Shown piece after piece: positions 8,670 through 20,426 of a DNA stretch of 64,000 bases. Where the stretch lies: the NCBI RefSeq assembly GCF_017744115.1, contig NZ_JAGHQW010000004.1, forward strand, positions 1-64,000, in the 5' to 3' direction. Each line of letters begins with the position of its first letter. Within the stretch, counting starts at the first letter, position 1. The position numbers and the translations under genes were made by a program. This DNA comes from Salinisphaera sp. G21_0. Its GTDB lineage: Bacteria; Pseudomonadota; Gammaproteobacteria; Pseudomonadales; Endozoicomonadaceae. The notes under the pieces were generated by a model, which saw only the letters and a list, made by a program, of their open reading frames with translations, had not been told where the DNA came from and did not search any database.

Positions 8670-9497
8670 TCAGGCCATTTCATTCCGCAACAGGTCAAGT
8701 ACCTGACGGGTATCAGGACGAACACCACGCCAAATGGCAAACTGCTCTGCCGCCTGTTCAACCAGCATACCAAGCCCATCAATAGTTTTACCTGCACCCT
8801 GCTCACGACACCAGCGATTGAAAATGGTTTCGTCGGCACCGTACATCATGTCATAACAGCAGGTGTTCTGATCAATAATATGGCCGGGTATGGGCGGCAT
8901 CTCTCCCTGCAGGCTGGCAGCAGTGCCGTTGATAACCAGGTCAAAACGACCCTCTATATCGTCGAATCCACAGGCAGAAACGGCTTTATCCGTAAAGAGT
9001 TCAACCAGCGTATCAGCCTTGCTGCGGGTTCGATTGGCAATAACAACTTCAACCGGTTGCTCTTCAAGCAGGGGCTCAAGCACTCCTCTTACGGCACCAC
9101 CGGCTCCCAGAACCAGTACCCGAGTACCTTTAATGGTTACACCGTTATTTGCCTGGAGATCTGCCACCAAGCCAAGCCCATCGGTGTTGTCCCCATGGAG
9201 CTGGCCATGTTCATTCTGCCACAGGGTGTTTACCGCGCCGGCTTTTTCTGCTCGTGACGTTCTCTTCTCAGCTAACTGCCACGCCTCTTCCTTAAAGGGT
9301 AAGGTGATACTTAACCCCAGATCACCGTTTTCAAAGAATTCATCGATCGCTTTTTTAAAGCCGCTAACGTCAACCAACAGGGCGGTGTAACGCAGACTTT
9401 GGTCAGTCTGGTCAGCAAACAATGTGTGAATAACCGGTGATTTGCTGTGGGCAATAGGGTTCCCCATTACTGCATACGTGTCTACTGGCCCAGCCAT
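8670..9497 (-). CDS. aroE: shikimate dehydrogenase
   Basis: A 275-residue NADP-dependent shikimate dehydrogenase that reduces 3-dehydroshikimate to shikimate in the aromatic pathway. Visible motifs are the substrate-binding NPIAHSKSP near residue 13, the catalytic lysine in ITLPFKEEAW, the aspartate in NTDGLGLV, and the nucleotide-binding VLGAGGAVRGV. It follows hemF after an 18-base gap on the same strand, the usual hemF-aroE pairing of Pseudomonas-type genomes. Full length. Confidence 0.97.
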   Translation of the reverse strand: MAGPVDTYAVMGNPIAHSKSPVIHTLFADQTDQSLRYTALLVDVSGFKKAIDEFFENGDLGLSITLPFKEEAWQLAEKRTSRAEKAGAVNTLWQNEHGQLHGDNTDGLGLVADLQANNGVTIKGTRVLVLGAGGAVRGVLEPLLEEQPVEVVIANRTRSKADTLVELFTDKAVSACGFDDIEGRFDLVINGTAASLQGEMPPIPGHIIDQNTCCYDMMYGADETIFNRWCREQGAGKTIDGLGMLVEQAAEQFAIWRGVRPDTRQVLDLLRNEMA

Positions 9498-9515
9498 GAT
9501 TCAGACCCTCTTGAT

Positions 9516-11023
<1,508 letters not shown>

Positions 11024-11245
11024 GAAAACATCTCTCAGGGATAACTCTCAGCTAGTTAACGGCTGCCGGAGAACAGCGTCTTTCGCAAGAACTGCTTCAG
11101 CATTCGCCAGATAGTCAGCCCGAGATTGCAACACATGGGCTGATATTTTTCGAAGCATCACCAGTAAGGTTCGCTAGTCTAGCAAGAGAAGTTCAGAAGC
11201 AACACCCGGAAGTGTAAAGCACGATACTTTCCGCTGATTCACAAA

Positions 11246-12379
11246 TCAGCCAAGACGAATAAAACCACCGGATGTGGACTCTATTACGCCATCAAGCTCC
11301 ATTTCGGTAAGCACGACAGAAAGCTCCGCAAAAGGAATCCCGGAAAGTGTGCTGATTTGATCCGCACTGACAACGTCAAACCCCATCACTTCAATAACTT
11401 TAAGTCGCAGTGGGTCTGTCTCTTTTCGACTGGAAGTGGATGGAGAGAATTCATTCATAACACCATGGAGCTGTGGTGCGAGTTCAATTAATACATCATC
11501 AGGACTTTCTACCAGCACCGCACCTTCGCGGATCAGCTTATGACACCCCCGACTTAACGGGTTCAGCACCGAACCCGGTATGGCAAAAACCTCACGACCC
11601 TGCTCCGCAGCCAGCCTTGCTGAGATTAACGAGCCGCTTTCCAGTGCTGCTTCAACCACCAGAACTCCCAGGGATAAACCGGACAGAATACGATTGCGAC
11701 GGGGAAAGTTACCGGCAAAGGGTTTTGTTCCCAGAGGATATTCACTGACGATGGCCCCCTGACTGGCAATCAACTGATAAAGATCCTCATGCCTTGCCGG
11801 ATAAACCTGATCCACACCGGTACCCAACACGGCGACTGTCGCACCGTAACAACCCAGTGCGCCCTGGTGGGCAGCCGCATCGATACCCAGTGCCATACCA
11901 CTGGTAATCACCAGGCCACTTCTTGATAAGTGTTCACAAAATTCCCGGGCCACCCGGCGACCATTTGGTGTAGGCCTTCGGCTACCGACAACGCCCAGCT
12001 GCGGCTCACTGATTAGCTGCCTGTTACCAATGACGTAGAGCACAACCGGGGCATCAGGCAGCTCTTTCAGCGCTTTGGGATAGAGATGGGAATCTGGTGT
12101 CACAATGGCATGGGCCTGACTGGCTTCCAGCCATGTCTGTATCCGGTGCAACTGTTTCTGAATAGATGAGTCTCTGTGGGCATTGACCAGCAAACTGGCC
12201 AGCTTCTCCGGAATAATACTCTTCAGTTGATTAAATGATGCGGAAAAAAGCTGGCTGGGATGTTGGAATTTGTCGATAAGCTGGCTGGATTTGATGGGCC
12301 CCAGCCCCGGAATAAGGGAAAGGGTTAGCCAGGGGAGCAGCTGTAACCAGTCCTTCTGGTCGGTATCAGTGTATATCAT
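11246..12379 (-). CDS. dprA: DNA-processing protein DprA
   Basis: A 377-residue DprA/Smf protein that protects incoming single-stranded DNA and loads RecA. An N-terminal helix-hairpin-helix-like region (LTLSLIPGLGPIKSSQLI) precedes the Rossmann-like core with VGSRRPTPNGRRVA, SGMALGIDAAAHQGAL and the NFPRRNRILSGLS motif. A C-terminal winged-helix domain occupies about residues 315-377. It follows the LysM gene, a neighbourhood conserved next to def-fmt in gammaproteobacteria. A perfect 12-base inverted repeat stands just upstream of its start. Confidence 0.96.
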   Translation of the reverse strand: MIYTDTDQKDWLQLLPWLTLSLIPGLGPIKSSQLIDKFQHPSQLFSASFNQLKSIIPEKLASLLVNAHRDSSIQKQLHRIQTWLEASQAHAIVTPDSHLYPKALKELPDAPVVLYVIGNRQLISEPQLGVVGSRRPTPNGRRVAREFCEHLSRSGLVITSGMALGIDAAAHQGALGCYGATVAVLGTGVDQVYPARHEDLYQLIASQGAIVSEYPLGTKPFAGNFPRRNRILSGLSLGVLVVEAALESGSLISARLAAEQGREVFAIPGSVLNPLSRGCHKLIREGAVLVESPDDVLIELAPQLHGVMNEFSPSTSSRKETDPLRLKVIEVMGFDVVSADQISTLSGIPFAELSVVLTEMELDGVIESTSGGFIRLG

Positions 12380-12400
12380 TGAATTCTCTTTCCGGAGTTG

Positions 12401-12445
12401 TGTGGCTTATTCTGGTTATTAACAGCTCTGTCCGAATAAGCCACA
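12401..12445. repeat. perfect 12-base inverted repeat upstream of dprA
   Basis: TGTGGCTTATTC (12401-12412) is repeated as its exact complement GAATAAGCCACA (12434-12445) with a 21-base loop. It lies between the LysM gene and dprA, in the probable leader of dprA. No T-run follows on either strand, so a factor-independent terminator is unlikely. A protein-binding operator or an mRNA hairpin are both possible. Confidence 0.6.
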
Positions 12446-12499
12446 CATCCAATGAAGCACCCGGTAAACATTCGGGCTGTTGTTTGAATAAATGGTTAC

Positions 12500-13537
12500 T
12501 TATGGTTGTGGGCTCCGGAGGATATAGCCAACTTCAATATCCTCTTTAGCTGATAGCACAATACCATAGCTCATTTTTTCAAAAGGTCGATAAACCATCA
12601 CCAAACCGATTCTCTCGGAGGGCAGAGTGACCTGTTCATTGGTAAATGGGTCGAAGGCTTCTTGTGTCTTTCGATAGACGGCCAGGATATCCCCTTGCCT
12701 GAGACTCTCCCTTTCCCCTTTGTTGATAACGACCGTATCAAACTTGGAAATCTTTTTTGTGTTGTTCATGTTAGCCGTGACAATACCCTCTAAAGGCGCA
12801 GCCGGTGCTCTTGGAAAAAACGTCGTGACCAGTCCGCTGGCATCCTGCTTGACCACCCGGTCACCGGGTTTCATCTCCATGTTACTGTCCTGTACGACCA
12901 TGGAGGCAACCCCTTCCCTGACACGACTCAAGTTGATGGTTCCGACATCAATGCCAATGAGCCCGAGCACTTCATCGGTTTCCGGGTCAACAATCTGCTG
13001 ACCACGGCGAACAACATCAAACCGCAGGGTATGTCCGGCAAAATCTCCCCGTGCGTATATTTTATCCCCAGCCCCTGACACCAATTTGCCACCTTTCGCA
13101 GCAAACACATAAGGCGCATTATTCAGCTGTTCCTCACTGGAAAATACATGACCGCCTTTTAAATAACTTTGCACAGCACTCAGGGGAATCGCCGGGATTG
13201 CTGACTCTCCGGGCTTCACCCGGATTTTTGGCGTTAATTTAATCGTTCGACCAGGCTTCCCGCGACTGGAAATCATCAACCTGGGCTGGCCATTGATATA
13301 AACCAGACTGATAACATCGCCGGGGTAAATCAGGTGGGGATTCGCTATCTGGGGGTTAGTATGCCAGATTTCCGGCCATAACCAGGGGCTGTCCAGAAAC
13401 GTAGTGGATATATCCCACAGGGTATCGCCTTTCTCAACGGTATACCTGCTGGGGGAGTCTGCCTTTACCGGGCTATCGTATGCCAGTCCCAGTGAGGACA
13501 TACAAAGCAGGATTCCTGCCAGAGCAAAGCGTCTCAT
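12500..13537 (-). CDS. periplasmic LysM-domain protein
   Basis: The 345-residue product begins with a signal peptide (MRRFALAGILLCMSSLGLAYD) and has one LysM domain at about residues 31-80 (YTVEKGDTLWDISTTFLDSPWLWPEIWHTNPQIANPHLIYPGD in pieces), which binds peptidoglycan. The remaining 260 residues form the conserved C-terminal part of the LysM proteins usually encoded upstream of dprA and divergent from def. Here the divergent partner is a YejA-like gene inserted before def. Its precise role is unknown; cell-wall association is likely. Confidence 0.88.
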   Translation of the reverse strand: MRRFALAGILLCMSSLGLAYDSPVKADSPSRYTVEKGDTLWDISTTFLDSPWLWPEIWHTNPQIANPHLIYPGDVISLVYINGQPRLMISSRGKPGRTIKLTPKIRVKPGESAIPAIPLSAVQSYLKGGHVFSSEEQLNNAPYVFAAKGGKLVSGAGDKIYARGDFAGHTLRFDVVRRGQQIVDPETDEVLGLIGIDVGTINLSRVREGVASMVVQDSNMEMKPGDRVVKQDASGLVTTFFPRAPAAPLEGIVTANMNNTKKISKFDTVVINKGERESLRQGDILAVYRKTQEAFDPFTNEQVTLPSERIGLVMVYRPFEKMSYGIVLSAKEDIEVGYILRSPQP

Positions 13538-13825
13538 TGTCGTCCCGATCCCTTGAATAGTTTTTAGTTTAAGTTAGGGCCTGTTGAGTTTATGTTGCCA
13601 CACCAAATTTCTTCGTCTAGACCATCCGAACAGTGTATCAACCGCTTCAGCCTGTGGGCAATCGGCTCTCTGTTAGTTCTCGGCTTTAGTACCTGATTCT
13701 CAAGATCAGATCACATAAATAGCCCTGCATTCTCAGCGCTGGATCAGGAAGAATAAGGCTACTATTAGTTGTTGTTGTAGTTTCCTGAGCCAGTATCCCG
13801 GTGTGGGTTGGATAAAGGAGCAACT

Positions 13826-15667
13826 TTGAAACAGAAAAGCCTGATGTTTCTGGCAGCGTTAGCCTCTGTTGTCAGTTTGCTGGTGATGGCAGAAACGCCC
13901 ATCCTGCATAAGTCACACGGACTCTCACGTTTTGATGATCTTAAATACCCGGAAGGCTTCAGGCACTTCGATTACGTCAATCCTGACGCCCCGAAAAGAG
14001 GCAAACTTAACCTTGCCGCCATTGGTGTCTTTGATACGTTAAATCCTTATTCCCAAACCGGAACCCACATCTCCCAAATCTCCCCCCTGCGATTTTTTAC
14101 TTTGGGTTTTCTCGGTTTGAATGAACCCTTGATGGTGGGTACGGGCGCTTACAGCCCGTCCGGCGATGAAGCCCGGTCTGCTTATGGACTGATTGCCCAA
14201 TCAGTGGAGTACCCTGACGACAGCCAATGGATAACCTTTAACCTCCACCCCAACGCCCGCTTTCATGATGGTCATTCGATTACGGCAGAGGACGTTGAGT
14301 TCTCTTTTGAGTACCTGCGCACCAAAGGCCCGGTCAAATATCAGATTCAGCTTAAGCCCATTGCCCGTGTTGAGGTTCTGGATCAACACCGTGTTCGCTT
14401 TCATTTCAAGAGGTCTGGCAACAGGGATCAACTGTTCTGTGCTGCCGAGCTGCCAGTTCTGCCTGCTCACTACTGGAAAGACGGGCTTAACGGGAAATCC
14501 AGACTGACGCCGCCACTGGGCAGCGGGCCCTACAAAATCACCCATGTGGAAGGAGGGTCATCGGTTACCTTTACCCGGGTTAAGGACTACTGGGGGAAGG
14601 ATCTGTCGGTAAACCGGGGCAAATACAACTTCGATCAGATCACGCTCTATTTCTATCGGGATCTGACCACTGCCTTTGAAGCGTTTAAATCCGGGGCGCT
14701 TAGTCTCTATTTTGAACCCATTGCCAAAAACTGGACCAGGGCCTACAACTTTCCCGACATCATCTCAGGCAAAGTGATAAAGGCTGAAATTCCAACCAAA
14801 ATGATTATTGGCAGTCCAATGATCGTGTTCAACACCCGCCGGGCTCCCTTTAATGATATTCGGGTAAGAAAAGCGATTGGTTATCTGCTGGATTTTGAAT
14901 GGAGCAACCGGACACTGTTTGAAAACGCCTATGTCCGGGCCAACAGTTACTTTCCAAACTCCATATACGCCGCTTCAGGTCTGCCCTCTGCCCATGAACA
15001 GGCGCTGTTAGCCCCATTTCGCACGCAGCTGCCCGATGCCCTGTTCCATCAGCCATTTTTATCCCCCAAAACCAGGGGCGATGGTTCGATCAGAGCCCAA
15101 CAGCAACAGGCTCTGGCACTACTGAATGAAGCAGGGTGGCAGTTCAAGGGGGGCAAACTGGTCAACCGGCAGCAAGAGCCGCTGACGTTTGAGCTGATCA
15201 CTTCCAGTCATCTGGCGGACAGGCTTGTTTTGCCGTTTAAAAAGAACCTGGCCAGCATCGGTATTGAGCTGAAATACCGGGTCCTCGACATCAGCAACTA
15301 TTTACAGCGAGTGAGAAAACTGGATTTCGATACCATGGGTAATGCCTATTCTCTGGGACTCTCTCTGGGCAGTGAGCTATTCAGGTACTTTCACTCCAGT
15401 AATGCGGATATATCCGATACCCAGAACCTGGCCGGCATTAAAAACCCTGTGATTGATGCGCTGCTGGAGAAAATACCAGGAGCCGGGAGTCAGAAAGAGC
15501 TGGAAACCATTATTCACAGCCTTGACCGTGTGCTGCTCTGGAATCACTACGGTATTCCGCTCTGGTATTTTGGCAAAGTCAGACTTGCCTACCAGAGTAA
15601 TATCAAGCGACCGCCGGTAACCACAGATTACCCCATGATCATCAATACCTGGTGGCAGGCTGAATAA
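13826..15667 (+). CDS. ABC transporter substrate-binding protein, YejA-like (family 5)
   Basis: I place the start at TTG 13826, because AAGGAG stands five bases upstream (13815-13820) and the resulting N terminus is a clean signal peptide (MKQKSLMFLAALASVVSLLVMAETP). A longer in-frame TTG at 13808 would include the ribosome site. The 613-residue product is a family 5 extracellular solute-binding protein, with FDDLKYPEGFRHFDYVNPDAPKRGKL typical of YejA-like proteins. These bind peptides for import. No permease or ATPase genes are next to it, so it is an orphan binding protein placed between the LysM gene and def, which are usually direct neighbours. Confidence 0.88.
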   Translation: MKQKSLMFLAALASVVSLLVMAETPILHKSHGLSRFDDLKYPEGFRHFDYVNPDAPKRGKLNLAAIGVFDTLNPYSQTGTHISQISPLRFFTLGFLGLNEPLMVGTGAYSPSGDEARSAYGLIAQSVEYPDDSQWITFNLHPNARFHDGHSITAEDVEFSFEYLRTKGPVKYQIQLKPIARVEVLDQHRVRFHFKRSGNRDQLFCAAELPVLPAHYWKDGLNGKSRLTPPLGSGPYKITHVEGGSSVTFTRVKDYWGKDLSVNRGKYNFDQITLYFYRDLTTAFEAFKSGALSLYFEPIAKNWTRAYNFPDIISGKVIKAEIPTKMIIGSPMIVFNTRRAPFNDIRVRKAIGYLLDFEWSNRTLFENAYVRANSYFPNSIYAASGLPSAHEQALLAPFRTQLPDALFHQPFLSPKTRGDGSIRAQQQQALALLNEAGWQFKGGKLVNRQQEPLTFELITSSHLADRLVLPFKKNLASIGIELKYRVLDISNYLQRVRKLDFDTMGNAYSLGLSLGSELFRYFHSSNADISDTQNLAGIKNPVIDALLEKIPGAGSQKELETIIHSLDRVLLWNHYGIPLWYFGKVRLAYQSNIKRPPVTTDYPMIINTWWQAE

Positions 15668-15752
15668 GCACGGCTAGGTACAGACTGAATTTCCAGATAT
15701 ACTGAAGGGTCAACAAACTTCATTATTCGACTGCCTCGACCTGAGATCACTG

Positions 15753-16250
15753 ATGGCTCTACTGGAAATACTTGAATACCCTGACCAAAGACTTCGTACG
15801 GTTGCCAAGCCTGTAGCGGAGGTCAATGACGACATTCGACGTATCGTTGATGACATGCTGGAGACTATGTACGACGCCAAGGGCGTGGGTCTGGCAGCAA
15901 CCCAGGTGGATATTCATCAGCGCATCGTGGTTATGGACCTTTCAGAAGAAGGTAACGAGCCCCAGGTGCTTATCAACCCCGGCTATGAGCCCATCGGCGA
16001 TGAAAAGTCCGACTTTCAGGAAGGCTGTCTGTCGGTCCCCGGCTTTTATGAACTGCTGGACCGCTACGCCCAAGTGAGACTCACGGCTTTAGATCGTGAT
16101 GGCAATGAGTACACAAGGGATTATGACGGGCTGGCGGCGGTCTGTGTTCAGCACGAGCTGGATCATCTGGAAGGTAAACTGTTTATCGACACACTTTCCC
16201 GCCTGAAACAGGACCGTATCAGGAAAAAGCTTGGCAAAAGAAAACACTGA
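15753..16250 (+). CDS. def: peptide deformylase
   Basis: A 165-residue metal-dependent deformylase that removes the formyl group from nascent proteins. All three family motifs are intact: [15 protein letters not shown] with the metal-binding cysteine, and QHELDHLEG with the two histidines and catalytic glutamate. The stop codon overlaps the fmt start by one base, so translation of the pair is probably coupled. Normal length. Confidence 0.98.
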   Translation: MALLEILEYPDQRLRTVAKPVAEVNDDIRRIVDDMLETMYDAKGVGLAATQVDIHQRIVVMDLSEEGNEPQVLINPGYEPIGDEKSDFQEGCLSVPGFYELLDRYAQVRLTALDRDGNEYTRDYDGLAAVCVQHELDHLEGKLFIDTLSRLKQDRIRKKLGKRKH

Positions 16251-17194
16251 TGAAAAGCCTTCGAATTATCTTTGCCGGAACCCCTGAGTTTGCCAGTGCA
16301 CACCTTCAGGCCATTCTGGATAGCCAACACCAGGTGATCGCCGTTTATAGCCAGCCGGACAGACCGGCAGGGCGTGGTCAGAAACTCATGCCATCACCGG
16401 TCAAATCCCTGGCTGTTGCCCACAATATTCCCGTTTTTCAGCCAAAGTCCCTGAGAAATGAAGACGCTCAGCAGGAACTTGCCGCTCTGGATGCTGACCT
16501 AATGGTGGTTGTTGCCTATGGGTTGATTCTGCCACAGGCGGTTCTCGACACGCCAAAGCTGGGCTGTATTAATGTGCATGGCTCCATTCTGCCAAGATGG
16601 CGCGGAGCAGCCCCGATTCAGCGGGCTATTGAAGCCGGTGACACTGAGTCAGGTGTCACCATTATGCAGATGGACGCCGGACTGGATACCGGTGACATGT
16701 TGCTGAAAGCCTTTTGCCCCATCCACCCAACCGATACCGCATCAGACCTTCATGATCGTCTGATTGAAGTGGGTCAGCCTGCTCTTATTCAGTCGCTTGA
16801 TGACATTGCCGCTGGCCATATTCATCCCGAAAAACAGGATGACATCCTGGCTAACTACGCCCACAAGATGAGTAAAAAAGAAGCACGGCTGGACTGGCAG
16901 AAATCAGCACAGGCCCTGGACCGGCAGATTCGGGCATTCAATCCCTGGCCTGTGGCGATCACCGCGTTGGATGACACGAACATCCGTGTCTGGGAAGCCA
17001 CAGCCCTGGAAGAAGGCACAGCCGAAGCGCCGGGAACCCTGATCAAGGCTGATAAAGATGGTCTGGATATTGCCTGCCATGAAGGCACCCTGCGCATTAA
17101 ACGGCTGCAATTGGCTGGAAGCCGTGCAATGACTGTGCAGGAGCTGCTGAACAGCAAAAAAGCGATGTTCAGCACCGGAAAACAATTCAGTTAG
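16250..17194 (+). CDS. fmt: methionyl-tRNA formyltransferase
   Basis: A 314-residue enzyme that formylates initiator methionyl-tRNA using 10-formyltetrahydrofolate. It begins with [15 protein letters not shown] and carries the catalytic stretch [20 protein letters not shown] (asparagine and histidine), followed by the [16 protein letters not shown] segment. The C-terminal tRNA-binding domain is complete. It is second in def-fmt-rsmB-trkA. Confidence 0.98.
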   Translation: MKSLRIIFAGTPEFASAHLQAILDSQHQVIAVYSQPDRPAGRGQKLMPSPVKSLAVAHNIPVFQPKSLRNEDAQQELAALDADLMVVVAYGLILPQAVLDTPKLGCINVHGSILPRWRGAAPIQRAIEAGDTESGVTIMQMDAGLDTGDMLLKAFCPIHPTDTASDLHDRLIEVGQPALIQSLDDIAAGHIHPEKQDDILANYAHKMSKKEARLDWQKSAQALDRQIRAFNPWPVAITALDDTNIRVWEATALEEGTAEAPGTLIKADKDGLDIACHEGTLRIKRLQLAGSRAMTVQELLNSKKAMFSTGKQFS

Positions 17195-17211
17195 GCGCTT
17201 TTTTACCTGAT

Positions 17212-18531
17212 ATGGCTAAACAATCTTCTGTTCGACAGCTGGCAGCACGGGCAATCACCCGGGTAACCCTGGGCGAATCACTGAGCAGTGTACTGCCGCA
17301 GTTACAGGAAAAACTGTCCAAAAAAGACCAGCCATTATTGGCTGAGCTTTCCTATGGCACACTCCGCTACTATCATCGGCTGGATGCCTGGCTTAAGTTT
17401 CTCACCGAGAAACCCCTGAAAGAAAAAGAGCAGGATATTCATAACCTGATTCTGGTTGGTTTTTATCAACTGTTCTTTACCCGCATTCCACCCCATGCCG
17501 CCATTGGTGAGACTGTACAGGCAACCCGGACCATGGGTAAGGCCTGGGCCAGGGGCCTGGTCAATGGCATTCTCAGAAATGCCCAGCGCCGGGTTGAAGA
17601 GTTGCATGACCTGGAAGAGCGCAGCCCGGTTTGCGGCTGGTCACACCCGAAATGGCTGGTCAATACCATAAAACGGGCCTGGCCAGAGGATTATCAAGCC
17701 ATTCTTACGGGTAACAATCAGCCTCCTCCCATGACCCTTCGGGTTAATGAACAGAAGATCAAGCCTGCCAGATACCTTAAAAAACTGTTGGATGACTGTA
17801 TCGCGGCGAAACAGTCCAAAATTGCCCCGCAGGCCATCACCCTGGGCAGGCCCAGTGCCGTTGACAAGCTGCCACTGTTCCATGAGGGGGCTGCCAGTGT
17901 TCAGGACGAATCAGCCCAGCTGGCAGCGACCTTAATATCAGCGAAACCCGGTGATCACATTCTCGATGCCTGCTGTGCACCGGGGGGCAAGACCTGTCAC
18001 TTGCTGGAACTGAACCCGGGTATTACGGTGGATGCATTGGATGCCGATAGCGTCCGCCTGGAAAGAGTGGCTGAAAATCTGCAAAGACTGGGTTTGACGG
18101 CGAATGTTCTGTGCGGTGACGCGACGGATCCCGACAGCTGGTTCCCGGGCAAGCCATACGACCACATTCTTCTGGATGCCCCCTGCTCAGCGACCGGCGT
18201 TATTCGTCGCCACCCGGATATCAAACTGTTGAGAAAGGCAGAAGATATTGACGCACTGGCTCAGCTGCAACAGAAAATCCTCAAGGCTATATGGCCCCTA
18301 TTGAAACCCGGCGGCACGTTACTTTATGCCACCTGTTCCATCATGCCTCAGGAAAACCATCTGCAAATTGAGCAGTTCCTGTCAGAAACACCGGACGCCA
18401 GATTGCAGTGCATTGACGCTCCATGGGGTCACGATACCGGGTTTGGCAAGCAGCTTTTTCCCGGCTCTGGCAACTCTGTGAACAGCGGCGACGGATTTTT
18501 TTACAGCCTGATGGTAAAGATGGATTCCTAA
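17212..18531 (+). CDS. rsmB: 16S rRNA (cytosine-C5) methyltransferase RsmB
   Basis: A 439-residue m5C methyltransferase acting on C967 of 16S rRNA. The N-terminal NusB-like RNA-binding domain covers about residues 1-140. The SAM-binding motif ILDACCAPGGKTCH and the two active-site cysteines, in LLDAPCSATGV and LLYATCSIMPQEN, are intact. Its stop codon abuts the trkA start with no spacer. Normal length. Confidence 0.97.
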   Translation: MAKQSSVRQLAARAITRVTLGESLSSVLPQLQEKLSKKDQPLLAELSYGTLRYYHRLDAWLKFLTEKPLKEKEQDIHNLILVGFYQLFFTRIPPHAAIGETVQATRTMGKAWARGLVNGILRNAQRRVEELHDLEERSPVCGWSHPKWLVNTIKRAWPEDYQAILTGNNQPPPMTLRVNEQKIKPARYLKKLLDDCIAAKQSKIAPQAITLGRPSAVDKLPLFHEGAASVQDESAQLAATLISAKPGDHILDACCAPGGKTCHLLELNPGITVDALDADSVRLERVAENLQRLGLTANVLCGDATDPDSWFPGKPYDHILLDAPCSATGVIRRHPDIKLLRKAEDIDALAQLQQKILKAIWPLLKPGGTLLYATCSIMPQENHLQIEQFLSETPDARLQCIDAPWGHDTGFGKQLFPGSGNSVNSGDGFFYSLMVKMDS

Positions 18532-19905
18532 ATGAAAATTATCATTCTCGGTGCCGGTCAGGTGGGTGGCACGCTGGCAGAAAACCTGGCCAGTGAGGAA
18601 AATGACATTACCGTAGTCGATACCGATGCCACGCGACTTCGTGAGCTGCAGGATAAAATCGATATACGAACCATCCAGGGTAAGGCATCGTTTCCCGGAG
18701 TACTGAAACAGGCCGGGGCCGATGAAGCCGATATGCTGGTGGCGGTCACCAACAGTGATGAAGTGAATATGGTGGCCTGCCAGATTGCCTACACACTGTT
18801 CCACACGCCGTCCAAAATTGCCCGTATCCGTCAGGCGGCTTACCTGAAGAATGAGAGTCTGTTTGCCAATGCCGCACTGCCCATTGATGTCCTTATCAGC
18901 CCGGAGCAAGTGGTTACTAACTACATCAACCGACTGCTGGAGCGTCCCGGTGCCCTTCAGGTACTGGATTTTGCCGAGGGTCGTGTCCAGCTGGTGGCCA
19001 TGAAGGCTTATTATGGCGGCCCACTGGTGGGTCATGAGCTTCGTTATATCCGTGAACACATGCCCAATGTGGATACCCGGGTAGCCGCCATTTTCCGTCG
19101 TGGCAACGCCATCATGCCCAAGGGGAACACCGTGATCGAGGTGGACGATGAAGTCTTCTTTATTGCTGCCCGTGAAGATATCCGGGCCGTGATGGGCGAA
19201 CTTCAGCGGCTGGATGATGACTACAAGCGCATTATTATCGCCGGTGGTGGCAATATCGGCCTGCGCCTGGCCCAGGCCGTGGAAGACCAATACAAGGTCA
19301 AGATCATTGAGCACAATATGGAACGTTGCCAGTTTCTGTCAGAAACGCTGACCAAAGCCATGGTTTTCTGCGGCAACGCCTCCGATAAAGAGCTGCTGAT
19401 CAGTGAAAATATCGAAGATACCGATATCTTCTGTGCCCTGACCAACGACGATGAAGCCAATGTCATGTCCTCTATGCTGGCGAAACGTCTGGGGGCTCGT
19501 AAGGTCATGGCACTGATCAATAACCCCGCCTATGTGGATCTGGTGCAGGGCGGTGAAATTGATATTGCGATTTCTCCACAGCTGGCCACTATTGGCAGCC
19601 TCCTCAAGCACGTCAGACGTGGCGACATAGTAAACGTTCACTCACTGCGTAGAGGCGCTGCTGAAGCGATCGAGGCGATTGCTCATGGTGATGAACACAG
19701 TTCCAAAGTGGTGGGTAAAACCATTCAGGAAGTGGAGTTACCCCAGGGCGCGACCATTGGTGCTATTGTTCGTAATGATCAGGTGCTGATTGCTCACGAT
19801 ACCACCCGAATCGAATCCGGTGATCATGTGATTCTCTTCCTGACCAATAAACGCAAGATCCGTGAACTGGAGCAACTCTTCCAGGTTGGTCTTGGGTTCT
19901 TTTAA
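18532..19905 (+). CDS. trkA: Trk potassium uptake regulatory protein TrkA
   Basis: A 457-residue cytoplasmic subunit that binds NAD(H) and gates the TrkH potassium channel. It has two tandem RCK units, each a Rossmann fold plus TrkA-C domain: the first starts with [15 protein letters not shown], the second with [15 protein letters not shown] near residue 235. It begins immediately after the rsmB stop. Its membrane partner trkH lies 874 bases downstream, with a small unknown gene and a palindromic element between them. Confidence 0.98.
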   Translation: MKIIILGAGQVGGTLAENLASEENDITVVDTDATRLRELQDKIDIRTIQGKASFPGVLKQAGADEADMLVAVTNSDEVNMVACQIAYTLFHTPSKIARIRQAAYLKNESLFANAALPIDVLISPEQVVTNYINRLLERPGALQVLDFAEGRVQLVAMKAYYGGPLVGHELRYIREHMPNVDTRVAAIFRRGNAIMPKGNTVIEVDDEVFFIAAREDIRAVMGELQRLDDDYKRIIIAGGGNIGLRLAQAVEDQYKVKIIEHNMERCQFLSETLTKAMVFCGNASDKELLISENIEDTDIFCALTNDDEANVMSSMLAKRLGARKVMALINNPAYVDLVQGGEIDIAISPQLATIGSLLKHVRRGDIVNVHSLRRGAAEAIEAIAHGDEHSSKVVGKTIQEVELPQGATIGAIVRNDQVLIAHDTTRIESGDHVILFLTNKRKIRELEQLFQVGLGFF

Positions 19906-19997
19906 ACCATTGCTTTGTGGCTATCCATCACAGGAAACTATTCCTGACAACTGATGTCTCAGGGAGGTAAATACGATAGCATCGATAGGAAACAGCC

Positions 19998-20426
19998 TTG
20001 GACACAAGCAATCAACTGACCGCCAGCAGAACGGCCACGTCACTTAATCCTGAAAGTACCGGATCTGACCAGCAAAGCACCGACCTCATTAAAAGATGGT
20101 CCACTGCTGGTCGGCCTGTAGCAATAGTGCGCCCACAGGTTTCTGTCAAAGCAGATACACCCGTTCATGCAATGACCGGAACCACAACAGCGCAAGATGT
20201 CACTCACATCATCAACCCAGACCTGCCTTACCTTCCACAAGGTGCCACCATCGACCCCGAAATGGCCTACCGTTTCCTGCTAGCGATTGATAATGAAAGC
20301 TCAGCCCCCTCAGCAAGCGGTGGAGAACCGCTGATAAGCAACCCGGCTTCCACCAATGATACTGAACGGTCTGACTTGTTGATAACGTCGATGACTGATT
20401 TACCACCCAGGTGTAATATCCTCTAG
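19998..20426 (+). CDS. small uncharacterised protein
   Basis: A 142-residue open frame starting with TTG, with AGGA about eight bases upstream. The sequence is rich in serine, threonine and proline, lacks a signal peptide or membrane segment, and resembles nothing I know. The stop codon TAG is formed by the first bases of the downstream palindromic element, so the element may have set the present C terminus. It sits between trkA and trkH. The serine/threonine-rich look resembles short effector-like proteins of host-associated bacteria, but that is weak evidence. Confidence 0.5.
   Translation: MDTSNQLTASRTATSLNPESTGSDQQSTDLIKRWSTAGRPVAIVRPQVSVKADTPVHAMTGTTTAQDVTHIINPDLPYLPQGATIDPEMAYRFLLAIDNESSAPSASGGEPLISNPASTNDTERSDLLITSMTDLPPRCNIL

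Noticed and set aside
13808-13825. Upstream TTG start for the YejA-like protein
   Set aside because: The AAGGAG ribosome site lies within the extension and points to the TTG at 13826, which begins a clean signal peptide.
18382-19314. 310-codon open frame antisense to trkA
   Set aside because: It lies wholly opposite rsmB/trkA, has no ribosome site, and its translation has no recognisable domain. It is a codon-bias shadow.
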